42,880 bases of DNA from Pseudomonadota bacterium (lineage in GTDB: Bacteria > Pseudomonadota > Alphaproteobacteria > Rhizobiales > Xanthobacteraceae): positions 1-42,880 of the forward strand of contig JAFAFP010000136.1 of the NCBI GenBank assembly GCA_023423415.1, read 5' to 3'. Under the pieces are notes generated by a model that ran no database searches, was not told the DNA's origin, and saw nothing but the letters and a program-made list of their open reading frames with translations. Below, one piece after another: positions 1 through 8,491 of this stretch. A program made the position numbers and the translations under genes. Numbering within the stretch: the stretch's first letter is position 1; the number at the start of each line of letters is the position of its first letter.

Positions 1-16
1 GACCGGAACCGGTTTA

Positions 17-98
17 CTCTCATTGCGTTACCCAGCGCCATGGCGTGTGGCTAAGTTGCCCGCGCCATTTGCACAACGACACGAATATGCAATGAGAG
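17..98. repeat. 10-bp inverted repeat upstream of the ligase gene
   Basis: CTCTCATTGC at 17-26 is the exact reverse complement of GCAATGAGAG at 89-98. The second arm ends three bases before the start codon at 102, so it covers the expected ribosome-binding region. The arms are 62 bases apart, so a stable hairpin is uncertain. The match may be chance. Confidence 0.35.
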
Positions 99-101
99 CG
101 A

Positions 102-1208
102 ATGTCCTTTTCATTCGGAATTGAGGAAGAATACTTTCTGGTTGACAGTGAAACCTGCGCCGTCATGCGCAGGATGCCTGAAGGATTTTTTGAAGCAGCC
201 AAGGCTGTCCTTGAGGAGAAGGTCACCGGCGAATTCCTGCAATCGCAGATCGAAGTCGTTACCGCGCCACACACCGACATTACCGCCGCACGGGATGAAT
301 TGCGCGATCTGCGCACAACGCTCGGCAAGATTGCAGCGCAGCACGGTCTCAGCATACTCGCCGCCGGCACCCACCCGACCGCCGTCTGGGAGCGCTCACG
401 GCAAAGCGTCGGCGAGCGCTACGACGCCGTGATGGACGATCTGCAGATGATCGGTCGCCGCAATATGCTGTGCGGCCTTCATATTCATGTCGAACTTCCT
501 GACCCGGACCAGCGGATCGACCTGATGACGCGCATGCTGCCGCATGTTCCGCTGTTCATTGCCCTGTCTGCATCGTCACCCTTCTGGCGCTCGCAACCGA
601 CTGGCCTTAAGGGATATCGGCTCGCAGCCTATGACGAACTGCCACGCACCGGAATTCCGGAACTGTTCAAGACCAAGGCGGAATTCGACGCCTATATCGA
701 AGCGCTCGTGAAAGCCGGCGTGATGCCGGATTCGAGCTATATCTGGTGGACGATCCGGCCGTCGTTCAAGCATCCGACGCTGGAATTGCGTGCGCCGGAT
801 GTGTGCACGCGTCTTGAGGATACGATTGCGATCGTCGCGCTGTATCGCTCGCTGGCGCGCAGGCTTTACTATAACCCATGGCAGAACTGGGGCATGAGTC
901 CCATCTCGCGCGCAATCATCGTGGAGAACAAATGGCGGGCGCAGCGCTACGGCGTGAATGGCACCTTCGCCAGGATTGAGGGGGATGGCTCAATCACCGT
1001 GGCTGAAACGCTCGAACGCACCATCGAAGACGTACGACGCGATGCGCAAGCATTGGGTTGCCTCGAGGAAGTACTGCACTGCAGACGCATCATCGAGCAT
1101 GGCACGTCCGCAGACCACCAGATGGCGATCTACGACGCACATCCTGACAATCCCGAACAAGGCTTGCAGGCCGTCAGCGAGTGGCTTGCGGACGCCACAC
1201 TTCGTTAG
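102..1208 (+). CDS. Carboxylate-amine ligase, YbdK/GCS2 family
   Basis: The 368-residue protein belongs to the glutamate-cysteine ligase type 2 (YbdK) family of ATP-dependent carboxylate-amine ligases. The family opening Gly-Ile-Glu-Glu-Glu is at residues 6-10, right after the start, and the length is close to that of E. coli YbdK (about 370). Members join a carboxylate to an amine, and E. coli YbdK has weak glutamate-cysteine ligase activity. The true substrate is usually unknown. There is no signal peptide or membrane segment, so it should be cytosolic. The gene stands alone; the next gene is convergent and only seven bases away. The start at 102 is chosen because the conserved motif begins at once. 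Confidence 0.9.
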   Translation: MSFSFGIEEEYFLVDSETCAVMRRMPEGFFEAAKAVLEEKVTGEFLQSQIEVVTAPHTDITAARDELRDLRTTLGKIAAQHGLSILAAGTHPTAVWERSRQSVGERYDAVMDDLQMIGRRNMLCGLHIHVELPDPDQRIDLMTRMLPHVPLFIALSASSPFWRSQPTGLKGYRLAAYDELPRTGIPELFKTKAEFDAYIEALVKAGVMPDSSYIWWTIRPSFKHPTLELRAPDVCTRLEDTIAIVALYRSLARRLYYNPWQNWGMSPISRAIIVENKWRAQRYGVNGTFARIEGDGSITVAETLERTIEDVRRDAQALGCLEEVLHCRRIIEHGTSADHQMAIYDAHPDNPEQGLQAVSEWLADATLR

Positions 1209-1215
1209 ATAACGC

Positions 1216-1977
1216 CTAGTTTTTCAAGCGATAGCCAGTCCGGAAGATCCACCATACGGTCGCGAGACAAACGGCAAGGAAGATCAGTGTCATGCTGATA
1301 CTGATGCCAATGCTGACATCCGACGTTTGAAAGAAGCTCCAGCGAAAGCCGCTGATGAGATACACAACCGGATTGAACAGGCTCACGACCTGCCAGAATT
1401 TCGGCAGGACATCGATGGAATAGAAGCTGCCGCCCAGGAAGGTCAGCGGGGTGATGATCAGAAGCGGAACCACCTGCAGCTTCTCGAAGCCATCGGCCCA
1501 GATGCCGATGATGAAGCCCAGCAGACTGAAAGTCACCGCCGTCAGGATCAGAAAAGCGATCATCCAGAAGGGGTGCGCAATCTGCAGCGGCACGAAGAAA
1601 CCAGCCGTGGCGAGCACGATGACGCCAAGGATGATCGATTTTGTCGCGGCCGCGCCAACATAGCCAATAACGATTTCGACAAACGACACCGGCGCCGACA
1701 AGATTTCATAAATCGTGCCGACAAACCGCGGAAAGTAGATACCGAACGACGCGTTCATGACGCTCTGGGTCAGGATCAGCATCATGACAAGTCCGGGCAC
1801 AATAAATGCGCCGTAGGAAACCCCATCGATCTCCTCGATACGCGAGCCGATGGCCGCGCCGAACACCACAAAATAAAGAGAGGTCGAGATCACGGGCGAT
1901 ACAATGCTTTGCAGCAGCGTCCGGCCGGTACGCGCCATTTCGAACGTGTAGATGGCCCAGATCGCACGCCAGTTCAT
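1216..1977 (-). CDS. ABC-2 type transporter permease
   Basis: This 253-residue membrane protein has about six hydrophobic segments and the layout of ABC-2 permeases, which form the channel of ABC exporters. The last third carries the family's conserved Pro-Leu-Thr-Phe-Leu-Gly-Gly stretch, followed by a loop and a last membrane helix. Its ATG overlaps the stop of the ATPase gene upstream by four bases (1974-1977), which implies coupled translation and one operon. Drug, polysaccharide or lipid export are all possible for this family. The substrate cannot be read from the sequence. Confidence 0.9.
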   Translation of the reverse strand: MNWRAIWAIYTFEMARTGRTLLQSIVSPVISTSLYFVVFGAAIGSRIEEIDGVSYGAFIVPGLVMMLILTQSVMNASFGIYFPRFVGTIYEILSAPVSFVEIVIGYVGAAATKSIILGVIVLATAGFFVPLQIAHPFWMIAFLILTAVTFSLLGFIIGIWADGFEKLQVVPLLIITPLTFLGGSFYSIDVLPKFWQVVSLFNPVVYLISGFRWSFFQTSDVSIGISISMTLIFLAVCLATVWWIFRTGYRLKN

Positions 1978-2897
1978 TTCCGCCCCACCAGACCTACGAA
2001 GATATCTTCCAGCGATGACTGCGTCGTCTGCAGGTCGCTGAACCGGATGCTCGCTGCATTCAGATCGGACAACAACGCCGTGATGCCGGTGCGCTCGCCC
2101 TTGGTATCATAACCATAGACAAGCTCAGTACCGCCATTCATCAGTACGAGATTATGCGGCGCAAGTTCTGCAGGAATCGCAGCGAGCGGCTTCTGCAACA
2201 GGATCGTGAGCTGCTTCTTACCGAGCTTGCGCATCAGCTCGGCCTTTTCCTCGACCAGCATGATCTCGCCCTTGGAGATCACGCCGACGCGGTCGGCCAT
2301 ATCCTCGGCCTCTTCGATGTAATGCGTCGTCAGGATGATGGTGACGCCGGACGCGCGCAATTCGCGCACGACCTGCCACATGTCCTTGCGCAGCTCGACG
2401 TCGACGCCCGCCGTCGGCTCATCCAGAAACAACACGCGCGGCTCGTGCGACAACGCCTTGGCAATCATCACGCGCCGCTTCATGCCGCCGGACAGCGTCA
2501 TGATCTTGGAGTCTTTCTTCTCCCAGAGTGAAAGCTGCCTCAGAATTTTCTCGATCAGCGCGGGATTGCGCGGCTTGCCGAACAGCCCGCGGCTGAAGTT
2601 CACGGTCGCCCACACCGTCTCAAAGGCGTCCGTGGTCAACTCCTGCGGCACAAGCCCGATCTCCGACCGCGCCGCGCGATAATCGTGGATGATATCGTGG
2701 CCGTCGACCGTGACCTTGCCTTCTGACGGATTGACGATGCCGCACACGATGCCGATCAGCGTCGTCTTGCCAGCGCCGTTCGGGCCCAGCAGCGCGAAGA
2801 TCTCACCCCGGCGAATGTCCAGGTTAATATTCTTCAGGGCCTGAAAGCCGGTGGCGTAGGTCTTCGAAAGGTTCTGGATGGATATAACGGGCTGCAT
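1974..2897 (-). CDS. ABC-2 type transporter ATP-binding protein
   Basis: The 307-residue ATPase energises the permease encoded next to it. Counted from the chosen start, Walker A (GPNGAGKTT) is at 38-46, the LSGGM signature at 135-139, Walker B ending LFLDE at 156-160, and a Thr-Thr-His switch follows. The frame stays open 50 codons upstream, to 3047, but that part has no family similarity. The ATG at 2897 leads straight into Met-Gln-Pro-Val-Ile-Ser-Ile, the usual beginning of such domains. A C-terminal extension of about 90 residues after the ATPase core fits the drug/antibiotic exporter type. The gene is probably transcribed from the 219-bp divergent region shared with the binding-protein gene at 3117. 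Confidence 0.9.
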   Translation of the reverse strand: MQPVISIQNLSKTYATGFQALKNINLDIRRGEIFALLGPNGAGKTTLIGIVCGIVNPSEGKVTVDGHDIIHDYRAARSEIGLVPQELTTDAFETVWATVNFSRGLFGKPRNPALIEKILRQLSLWEKKDSKIMTLSGGMKRRVMIAKALSHEPRVLFLDEPTAGVDVELRKDMWQVVRELRASGVTIILTTHYIEEAEDMADRVGVISKGEIMLVEEKAELMRKLGKKQLTILLQKPLAAIPAELAPHNLVLMNGGTELVYGYDTKGERTGITALLSDLNAASIRFSDLQTTQSSLEDIFVGLVGRK

Positions 2898-3116
2898 GAG
2901 GATCAACGATGTAAAACTCGTGGCCCGAATTGGAAGGGGTGGTCCGTCCGACGGCGCAACCAGACGGCCCGTTTTCTCGTAAATTGCCCGCGAAGCGGTA
3001 CAAAATGTTTCAGCCTGCGACATAGCTGCGGCGGCTAGGCCGGTCAATCCGTGGTAAGGGACGACCGATCAGAATGATCCAAACAATAAAAAGCCGCAAA
3101 GATCAGAGGAAACACC

Positions 3117-4088
3117 ATGTATCATCAACGTGCTCTATCCGTACTATTTGCTGCATTGGCTGTCGGTTCGTTCGCTCAGCCGGCCGCCGCGCAGACCTAT
3201 CCGTCGCAACCCATCAAGATCGTTGTGCCGACAGCACCGGGTGGCGTTGCCGATGTGGTCGGGCGCACATTTGCCAACAAGCTGCAGGCAGCCGGCCATA
3301 CGGCGGTCGTCGAAAACAAGACCGGCGCGGGTGGCGCCATCGCGGCCGATTCCGTCGCCAAAGCGACACCGGATGGCTATACGATCTATGTCGGCTTCCA
3401 CGCCACCAATGCGATCCTGCCGCATTTGCAGAAATTGAATTACGACCCGGAGAAGGACCTGTTGCCGGTCACGATCGGCGCAAAGACAGCGAACGTCCTC
3501 GTTGTGCATCCCTCCGTGCCGGCCAAGACGCTGAAGGAACTGGTTGCGCACGCCAAAAATAATCCCGGCAAGCTCACCTTCGCCTCGCAAGGCAATGGCA
3601 GCACCGGACATATCGTCGGCGAACAGTTCCGGGATGTTGCGGGCATCGATGTCGCCCATGTGCCCTATCGCGGCGCGGCGCCGGCGGCTCAGGATCTGAT
3701 TGCCGGCCACGTGACGATGCTGTTCGATGTGCTCAACACTGCGGTTCCGCAGGTCAAGAGCGATAAGGTCCGCGCATTGGCCATTGCCGATGCCAAGCGG
3801 TCAGGTCTGCTCCCCGATGTCCCGACCGTCGCCGAATCCGGTTTTCCGGAACTCGAAAGCGGTCCATGGTTTGGTTTCTTCGTGCCGGCCAAGACGCCGC
3901 AGCCGGTGATCGATTGGCTCTATGCCGAAGCAAAGAAGGCGTTCAGTGCACCCGACGTGCAGGAGCAGTTCGCCAAGCAGGGCCTGACCGCGATGCTCGG
4001 GACACCGGATGAAACCAAGGCCTTTGTCGCCGGTGAATACAAACGCTGGGGTGAGGTGATCAAGAAAGCCAAGATCACGCTGAACTGA
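3117..4088 (+). CDS. Tripartite tricarboxylate transporter binding protein (TctC/Bug family)
   Basis: The 323-residue exported protein belongs to the Bug/TctC family of periplasmic solute-binding proteins. A signal peptide covers about residues 1-25 and ends Pro-Ala-Ala-Ala-Gln. The mature part opens with the family pattern Tyr-Pro-Ser-Gln-Pro-Ile and then Val-Pro-Thr-Ala-Pro-Gly-Gly-Val-Ala-Asp, which forms part of the ligand pocket. A good ribosome-binding site (AGAGGAAACACC) precedes the ATG. No TctA or TctB membrane gene is nearby, so it is an orphan, as is common in this family. Known ligands are carboxylates such as citrate, malate or aromatic acids. The ligand here is unknown. Confidence 0.9.
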   Translation: MYHQRALSVLFAALAVGSFAQPAAAQTYPSQPIKIVVPTAPGGVADVVGRTFANKLQAAGHTAVVENKTGAGGAIAADSVAKATPDGYTIYVGFHATNAILPHLQKLNYDPEKDLLPVTIGAKTANVLVVHPSVPAKTLKELVAHAKNNPGKLTFASQGNGSTGHIVGEQFRDVAGIDVAHVPYRGAAPAAQDLIAGHVTMLFDVLNTAVPQVKSDKVRALAIADAKRSGLLPDVPTVAESGFPELESGPWFGFFVPAKTPQPVIDWLYAEAKKAFSAPDVQEQFAKQGLTAMLGTPDETKAFVAGEYKRWGEVIKKAKITLN

Positions 4089-4115
4089 TCTTATTTGGGC
4101 AAGACACCACTCTCT

Positions 4116-4180
4116 CCGCTCATTCCCGCGAAGGCGGGAATCCAGAGTTTCTGGGTCCCCGCTTTCGCGGGGACGAGCGG
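4116..4180. repeat. Palindromic interspersed element with two nested hairpins
   Basis: CCGCTC (4116-4121) pairs with GAGCGG (4175-4180) and encloses two perfect 8-bp hairpins: ATTCCCGC/GCGGGAAT (4122-4129 and 4134-4141) and GTCCCCGC/GCGGGGAC (4155-4162 and 4167-4174). The result is a three-way junction between two convergent genes. Its style is that of the REP-like elements scattered through Bradyrhizobium-group genomes. It may also help end transcription, but there is no T-run. Confidence 0.7.
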
Positions 4181-4207
4181 ATGGAGGACCTACAATTCCA
4201 CCGCAAA

Positions 4208-5377
4208 CTAAAACAAACCCGCCATATCCCTGGCGCCCTGTAGTTTGGACTCGCGGTCCATCACCACATCGGTCGCCGCCAGAAGCTTCCCAACCGTATT
4301 GTTGCGGCTCGCCACCGGGTTTCGCTCATAGCCGCGCCTCTGGAAGAAGTTCGATGTCGGCACCTGCGATCGTATCGCCTGCGGCATCGAGATCATGTCG
4401 AACCCGTTGCCATCACCGGTCAGATTCATCATCTCGAGTTCGGCGGCAGTCAATGCCCGCTCGACGCCCTTCACGCGCGCAAAGACAACAGAATCGAGCA
4501 GCTTCTGCGTTTGCAGCAACGGACCGATATCGATATCAAGATTGAGCGCATGGAGACCAAGGCCCTTGGGCGTACGTCCCAGCTTGACATGCTCGCTCCA
4601 GCGCGACGGCACCGTGTGGCTATAAGCCACCATGCGCTTGAGAACGTCCGTCTTTACCTCCAGCACCCTCTTCCGGTCACCGGATTCAACCGCAGCCTTT
4701 GCGTGCATCGCCTTGACCAAACGATCGCCCTTCTCCGCGAGGATGCTGATAGTATTGGCCGTGAGGAGCTGGTTGTAACCGAGTGCAGTTGAGATCGCGC
4801 GCGCCCCCGGCTTTGCCGCCTCAAGGCCGGCCTGCACATCGTATTTGCCGTTGCCACCGGACTCGAAACTATAGATGCGGACTGCCTGATCGCGGCTGAT
4901 CCCTGCGGCGGAGGCAACGCGAGCATAGGCCCGCTTGTACGCCATTTCATTGTCTGGCTTCTCAGGCACAAAGCCAAAATGCTCCTTGGCGTTGCGCAGG
5001 AAGTCCGCAACCACAGGGATCTCCGCGCGTTCCGGCCTTTCCTCAGGCTTTGACGGATCGATAGGACGCGAGGGCCCGGTATACTGCGGCGGCTGCTCAA
5101 GCACATAGTCGGCCAGAACGATGCTATGTCCGCTACGGCGCTTTACGATGCGCGCCTTTCGCCTCTCCTCGACCCTTGACCAATAGGGCTCGGCAACCGC
5201 CTCGAATTTGGCGCGAGCAGTCTCGTAACCCTTCAGCTTGCGCCGGTACTCCACCATCGCTTGTTCCAGCGATGGCGCTTGTGCTGTCGGCGGCGCGAAT
5301 TTGCTTCCCTGCGCGAAGGCGCCGTCCGAAGCGAGGAGCGTTGCAGCGAGACAAAGACCAAGAATCAGATGCCGCAT
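4208..5377 (-). CDS. Exported protein, possibly transglycosylase-like
   Basis: I do not recognise this 389-residue protein with certainty. It starts with a signal peptide (about residues 1-23, ending Ala-Phe-Ala-Gln), then a Lys/Arg/Glu-rich helical part (37-80) and a Pro-rich linker (95-120). Residues 169-175 read Tyr-Ser-Phe-Glu-Ser-Gly-Gly, followed about 30 residues later by Ala-Leu-Gly-Tyr-Asn-Gln-Leu-Leu. This resembles the catalytic Glu-Ser-Gly and Gly-Leu-Met-Gln motifs of lysozyme-fold lytic transglycosylases, with Glu172 as the candidate acid. That link is an inference from spacing only. The gene lies 22 bases after matB on the same strand and may be the last of that operon. Confidence 0.75.
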   Translation of the reverse strand: MRHLILGLCLAATLLASDGAFAQGSKFAPPTAQAPSLEQAMVEYRRKLKGYETARAKFEAVAEPYWSRVEERRKARIVKRRSGHSIVLADYVLEQPPQYTGPSRPIDPSKPEERPERAEIPVVADFLRNAKEHFGFVPEKPDNEMAYKRAYARVASAAGISRDQAVRIYSFESGGNGKYDVQAGLEAAKPGARAISTALGYNQLLTANTISILAEKGDRLVKAMHAKAAVESGDRKRVLEVKTDVLKRMVAYSHTVPSRWSEHVKLGRTPKGLGLHALNLDIDIGPLLQTQKLLDSVVFARVKGVERALTAAELEMMNLTGDGNGFDMISMPQAIRSQVPTSNFFQRRGYERNPVASRNNTVGKLLAATDVVMDRESKLQGARDMAGLF

Positions 5378-5399
5378 GCAACGATCGCCTTAAGCCAGA

Positions 5400-6908
5400 T
5401 CAGGCGTAGAGCTTTGCGTTCTGCTCCCGCAACACGTTCTTCTGCACCTTACCCATGGTGTTGCGCGGGAGATCGTCCACGAACAGCACACGCTTGGGCA
5501 ACTTGAATTTTGCGAGCTTGCCTTCGAGCGCCGCGATGATGGTTTCCTCATCCGCTTTCGCGCCTTTCTGAAGCACCACAACAGCAGTAACACCCTCACC
5601 GAAATCCGGATGCGGGCAACCGACGACCGCCGATTCGATCACCCCCGGCAAGGCGTCGATCTCCGTCTCGACCTCCTTCGGATAGACGTTGAACCCGCCG
5701 GTAATGATCAGATCTTTGGCGCGCCCCACGATGTGTACATAGCCGCGCTCGTCAATCTTGCCGACGTCACCGGTAATGAAAAAACCATCCGGACGGAACT
5801 CGGCCTTGGTCTTTTCCGGCATACGCCAATAACCCTGAAACACGTTCGGGCCCTTTACCTCGATCACGCCAATGTCGCCCTGTTTCAGCACCGCGCCGCT
5901 TTCTGGGTCGGCAATGCGGACATCGACGCCCGGCAGCGGGAAACCGACGGTGCCGGCGATGCGGTCGCCGTCATAAGGATTCGACGTGTTCATGTTGGTT
6001 TCGGTCATGCCGTAGCGTTCGAGAATGGCGTGACCGGTCTTGGCGCGGAATTCGTCATGCGTTTCCGCGAGCAGTGGCGCCGAACCCGACGTGAACAATC
6101 GCATGTGTTCACAAGCCGCCTTGGTCAGCCCCGAATGTTTAAGCAGACGCGTATAGAAGGTTGGCACGCCCATCATTGATGTTGCCGTCGGAAGATGACG
6201 CATCACCTCATCGGCATCGAATTTCGGCAGGAAGATCATTGCGCCGCCGGCCAGCATGATCGTGTTGGCTGCCACGAACAGGCCATGCGTGTGATAGATG
6301 GGCAGCGCGTGCAACAGCACGTCCTTGTCGGTAAAGCGCCAGTAATCAACAAGGGTCTCTGCATTCGACGAGAGATTGCGATGTGTGAGCATCGCACCCT
6401 TGGAACGACCGGTTGTGCCCGACGTGTAGAGAATAGCAGCAAGTTCGCTGTCCTCACGTGGCACGTCCGCGAAGTCCTTCGGCGCCTTGATGGCGGCATC
6501 GATGAGGCTGCCTTGCCCTTTGGCATCCAGCGTTTCGACTGAGGCCACGCCGCGCTTGCCCGCAATCTCCGCCAGGCCTTTCTGTTTGGCCGGATCGCAG
6601 ATCACGAGCTTGGGCTCAGCATCACCGATGAAGTAATCGAGCTCGGCCAGCGTATAAGCGGTGTTGAGCGGCAGATACACCGCGCCGGCACGTAAGACCG
6701 CGAGATAGGTGAGAAAATTCTCGACGCTCTTTTCGACCTGCACGGCGACACGGTCGCCGGGTTCGACGCCATCCAGAACAAGGACATTGGCAAGCTGGCC
6801 GGAACAATCGAGCATGTCGGCATACGACATGATGGTTCCATCGGCCTTGATGATGAAGGGACGCGCAGGATCGACGATGCGGCTGCGGATGAGTTCAAAC
6901 AGATTCAT
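5400..6908 (-). CDS. matB: Malonyl-CoA synthetase (MatB)
   Basis: The 502-residue protein is an acyl-adenylate-forming enzyme. It activates malonate (or methylmalonate) with ATP and CoA to the CoA thioester in the cytosol. The AMP-binding motif YTSGTTGRSKG is at 161-171, and the A10-type Pro-Arg-Asn-Thr-Met-Gly-Lys near the C-terminus places the catalytic lysine at about 487. The length is close to the 500-odd residues usual for rhizobial and Rhodopseudomonas MatB. Malonate specificity is inferred mainly from the malonyl-CoA decarboxylase gene 40 bases upstream on the same strand. Another short-chain acyl-CoA synthetase is the main alternative. Confidence 0.9.
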   Translation of the reverse strand: MNLFELIRSRIVDPARPFIIKADGTIMSYADMLDCSGQLANVLVLDGVEPGDRVAVQVEKSVENFLTYLAVLRAGAVYLPLNTAYTLAELDYFIGDAEPKLVICDPAKQKGLAEIAGKRGVASVETLDAKGQGSLIDAAIKAPKDFADVPREDSELAAILYTSGTTGRSKGAMLTHRNLSSNAETLVDYWRFTDKDVLLHALPIYHTHGLFVAANTIMLAGGAMIFLPKFDADEVMRHLPTATSMMGVPTFYTRLLKHSGLTKAACEHMRLFTSGSAPLLAETHDEFRAKTGHAILERYGMTETNMNTSNPYDGDRIAGTVGFPLPGVDVRIADPESGAVLKQGDIGVIEVKGPNVFQGYWRMPEKTKAEFRPDGFFITGDVGKIDERGYVHIVGRAKDLIITGGFNVYPKEVETEIDALPGVIESAVVGCPHPDFGEGVTAVVVLQKGAKADEETIIAALEGKLAKFKLPKRVLFVDDLPRNTMGKVQKNVLREQNAKLYA

Positions 6909-6926
6909 GATGCGATACAGGCTTGG

Positions 6927-6963
6927 TTGGGTTCAGGCTTTATTGGGTTCAGGCTTTGTTGGG
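6927..6963. repeat. Tandem duplication of a 16-bp unit at the matA 3' end
   Basis: A 16-bp unit (TTGGGTTCAGGCTTTN) occurs at 6927-6942 and 6943-6958, and a third copy begins at 6959 and breaks off after five bases. The matA stop codon (6949-6951 on the minus strand) lies inside the second unit. The duplication sits in the short gap before matB. Replication slippage is the simple explanation. Confidence 0.8.
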
Positions 6964-8358
6964 CAAGGGAACGACCTCGCCGACCGGGCCGGGGCGCGCC
7001 ATTTTGCGTATGGCGTTGGCAGTGACGACGACGCGGTTCTCGGCAAATGCCTCGTGGTTCTTCTCAATATCATCGAGATCATAGAGATAGTTCACCATGA
7101 GACCGTGGGACTGCTTCATACCGTTTTCGGAGGTATCAGCCAAAAAGTGCATTTTCTCCAGCCGGGCACCATTACCGAGATGGAATCGAGCAACCGGATC
7201 GGCCGGCAATCCCCGCGCATTGCGCGCGTGAAGGAAGTACCACGCCGCCGCCCGCATGAACGGTTCTTGAACCGGGTCTCGGGTTTCAGGCACCTGCCAC
7301 CATCCATCGATATCGAGATTGGCCAAAGCCTCGAGGTCATCCTGCGTCAGCGCTCGGGATGAGCCGGATGTCCGCTCGCGTTTCAGCCAGGAGGCGAAGC
7401 CCGGCACCGGTGACAGTGTCACGAAGGTTTCAAGCTTCGGATTGTCTTTCGAAATCTCTTCGACCACCTGCTTGATCAGGAAGTTGCCGAACGACACGCC
7501 GGAAAGGCCCCGCTGGCAATTGGAGATTGAATAGAAGGTTGCGGTATCGACCTTGTCGGCTCCGAGGGTGTCGCGCTTCGCTGCCAGAATCGGCTCAATC
7601 GCGCCGGGAATTTCATCGGTCAGAGCGACTTCGACAAAGATCAGCGGTTCATCATTCAGCGCCGGATGGAAGAATGCGAAGCAGCAGCGATCCGACGGAT
7701 CAATACGGCGGCGCAAATCGTCCCAACTGCGGATCTTGTGCACCGCTTCATGTTTGATGATCTTTTCGAGGATGTTGGCCGGGGTCGACCAGTCGATGCT
7801 GCGCAGCACAAGAAAGCCGCGGTTGAACCACGACGAGAACAGGTGGACGAAATCGGCGTCCACGACCTTGAAATCGTCACGGTGCGCCATCGCGTCGAGC
7901 AATTGTTCGCGCATGCGAACAAGCGCGGCCGTGCCACCAGGGGCAAGATTGAGCCGGCGGAACAATTCCTGCCTGCGTGGTTCTGCAGCCTGATGAACCT
8001 CGGCAGCCGTCGCATCGCTCGGATGGGCCTGCCAGGCCGCGATTGCCTTCTCCATCCGATCGCGATCGGAACCGAAGCGGTGCGCCAAAGCCTCAAAAAA
8101 GGCGATCCGCGGCCCGGTTGTCAGCGTCGCATAGCGGTTCAGAATTTCACCTGCGAGCGCCACGCCAGAAGCTTCGCCGCGTCCCGACAGCAGGTCTTCG
8201 CAGAGCACAACGAAATCGGCCGATTGCGTCACCGCATCCGACCGGCGCGACCAGGTCAGATCGAGCAGCTTGCGCCCGCGTTCCGAGATGGATTGCAGCA
8301 TATCGCCAAAAAAGGCGCCATTCATGAGCAGGTCTGGCTCCCAGGTTTTGTACGGCAT
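6949..8358 (-). CDS. matA: Malonyl-CoA decarboxylase (MatA)
   Basis: The 469-residue protein matches the malonyl-CoA decarboxylase family, which converts malonyl-CoA to acetyl-CoA and CO2. The C-terminal catalytic domain shows the family signatures Leu-Ser-Pro-Val-Pro-Gly-Phe (Ser316) and Arg-Phe-His-Leu-Gly-Asn-Gly-Ala (His393). These correspond to the serine and histidine used by the human enzyme. The N-terminal half is the all-helical domain. With MatB just downstream it forms the malonate-to-acetyl-CoA route. No malonate carrier gene (matC) is present in the window. The ATG at 8358 is preferred; a second Met at codon 12 is possible. Confidence 0.93.
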   Translation of the reverse strand: MPYKTWEPDLLMNGAFFGDMLQSISERGRKLLDLTWSRRSDAVTQSADFVVLCEDLLSGRGEASGVALAGEILNRYATLTTGPRIAFFEALAHRFGSDRDRMEKAIAAWQAHPSDATAAEVHQAAEPRRQELFRRLNLAPGGTAALVRMREQLLDAMAHRDDFKVVDADFVHLFSSWFNRGFLVLRSIDWSTPANILEKIIKHEAVHKIRSWDDLRRRIDPSDRCCFAFFHPALNDEPLIFVEVALTDEIPGAIEPILAAKRDTLGADKVDTATFYSISNCQRGLSGVSFGNFLIKQVVEEISKDNPKLETFVTLSPVPGFASWLKRERTSGSSRALTQDDLEALANLDIDGWWQVPETRDPVQEPFMRAAAWYFLHARNARGLPADPVARFHLGNGARLEKMHFLADTSENGMKQSHGLMVNYLYDLDDIEKNHEAFAENRVVVTANAIRKMARPGPVGEVVPLPNKA

Positions 8359-8491
8359 TTTTTCCCGTACGGACGTTCAGGCCATAGCAGGGAAACTATT
8401 AGCAGAAATGACGACAGCTCTGGCGGTTTTTCGAGGGTTGATTATCGGCCAATCAGCTATAGGCTGTGATCGGGATAATAAAGAATAATCG

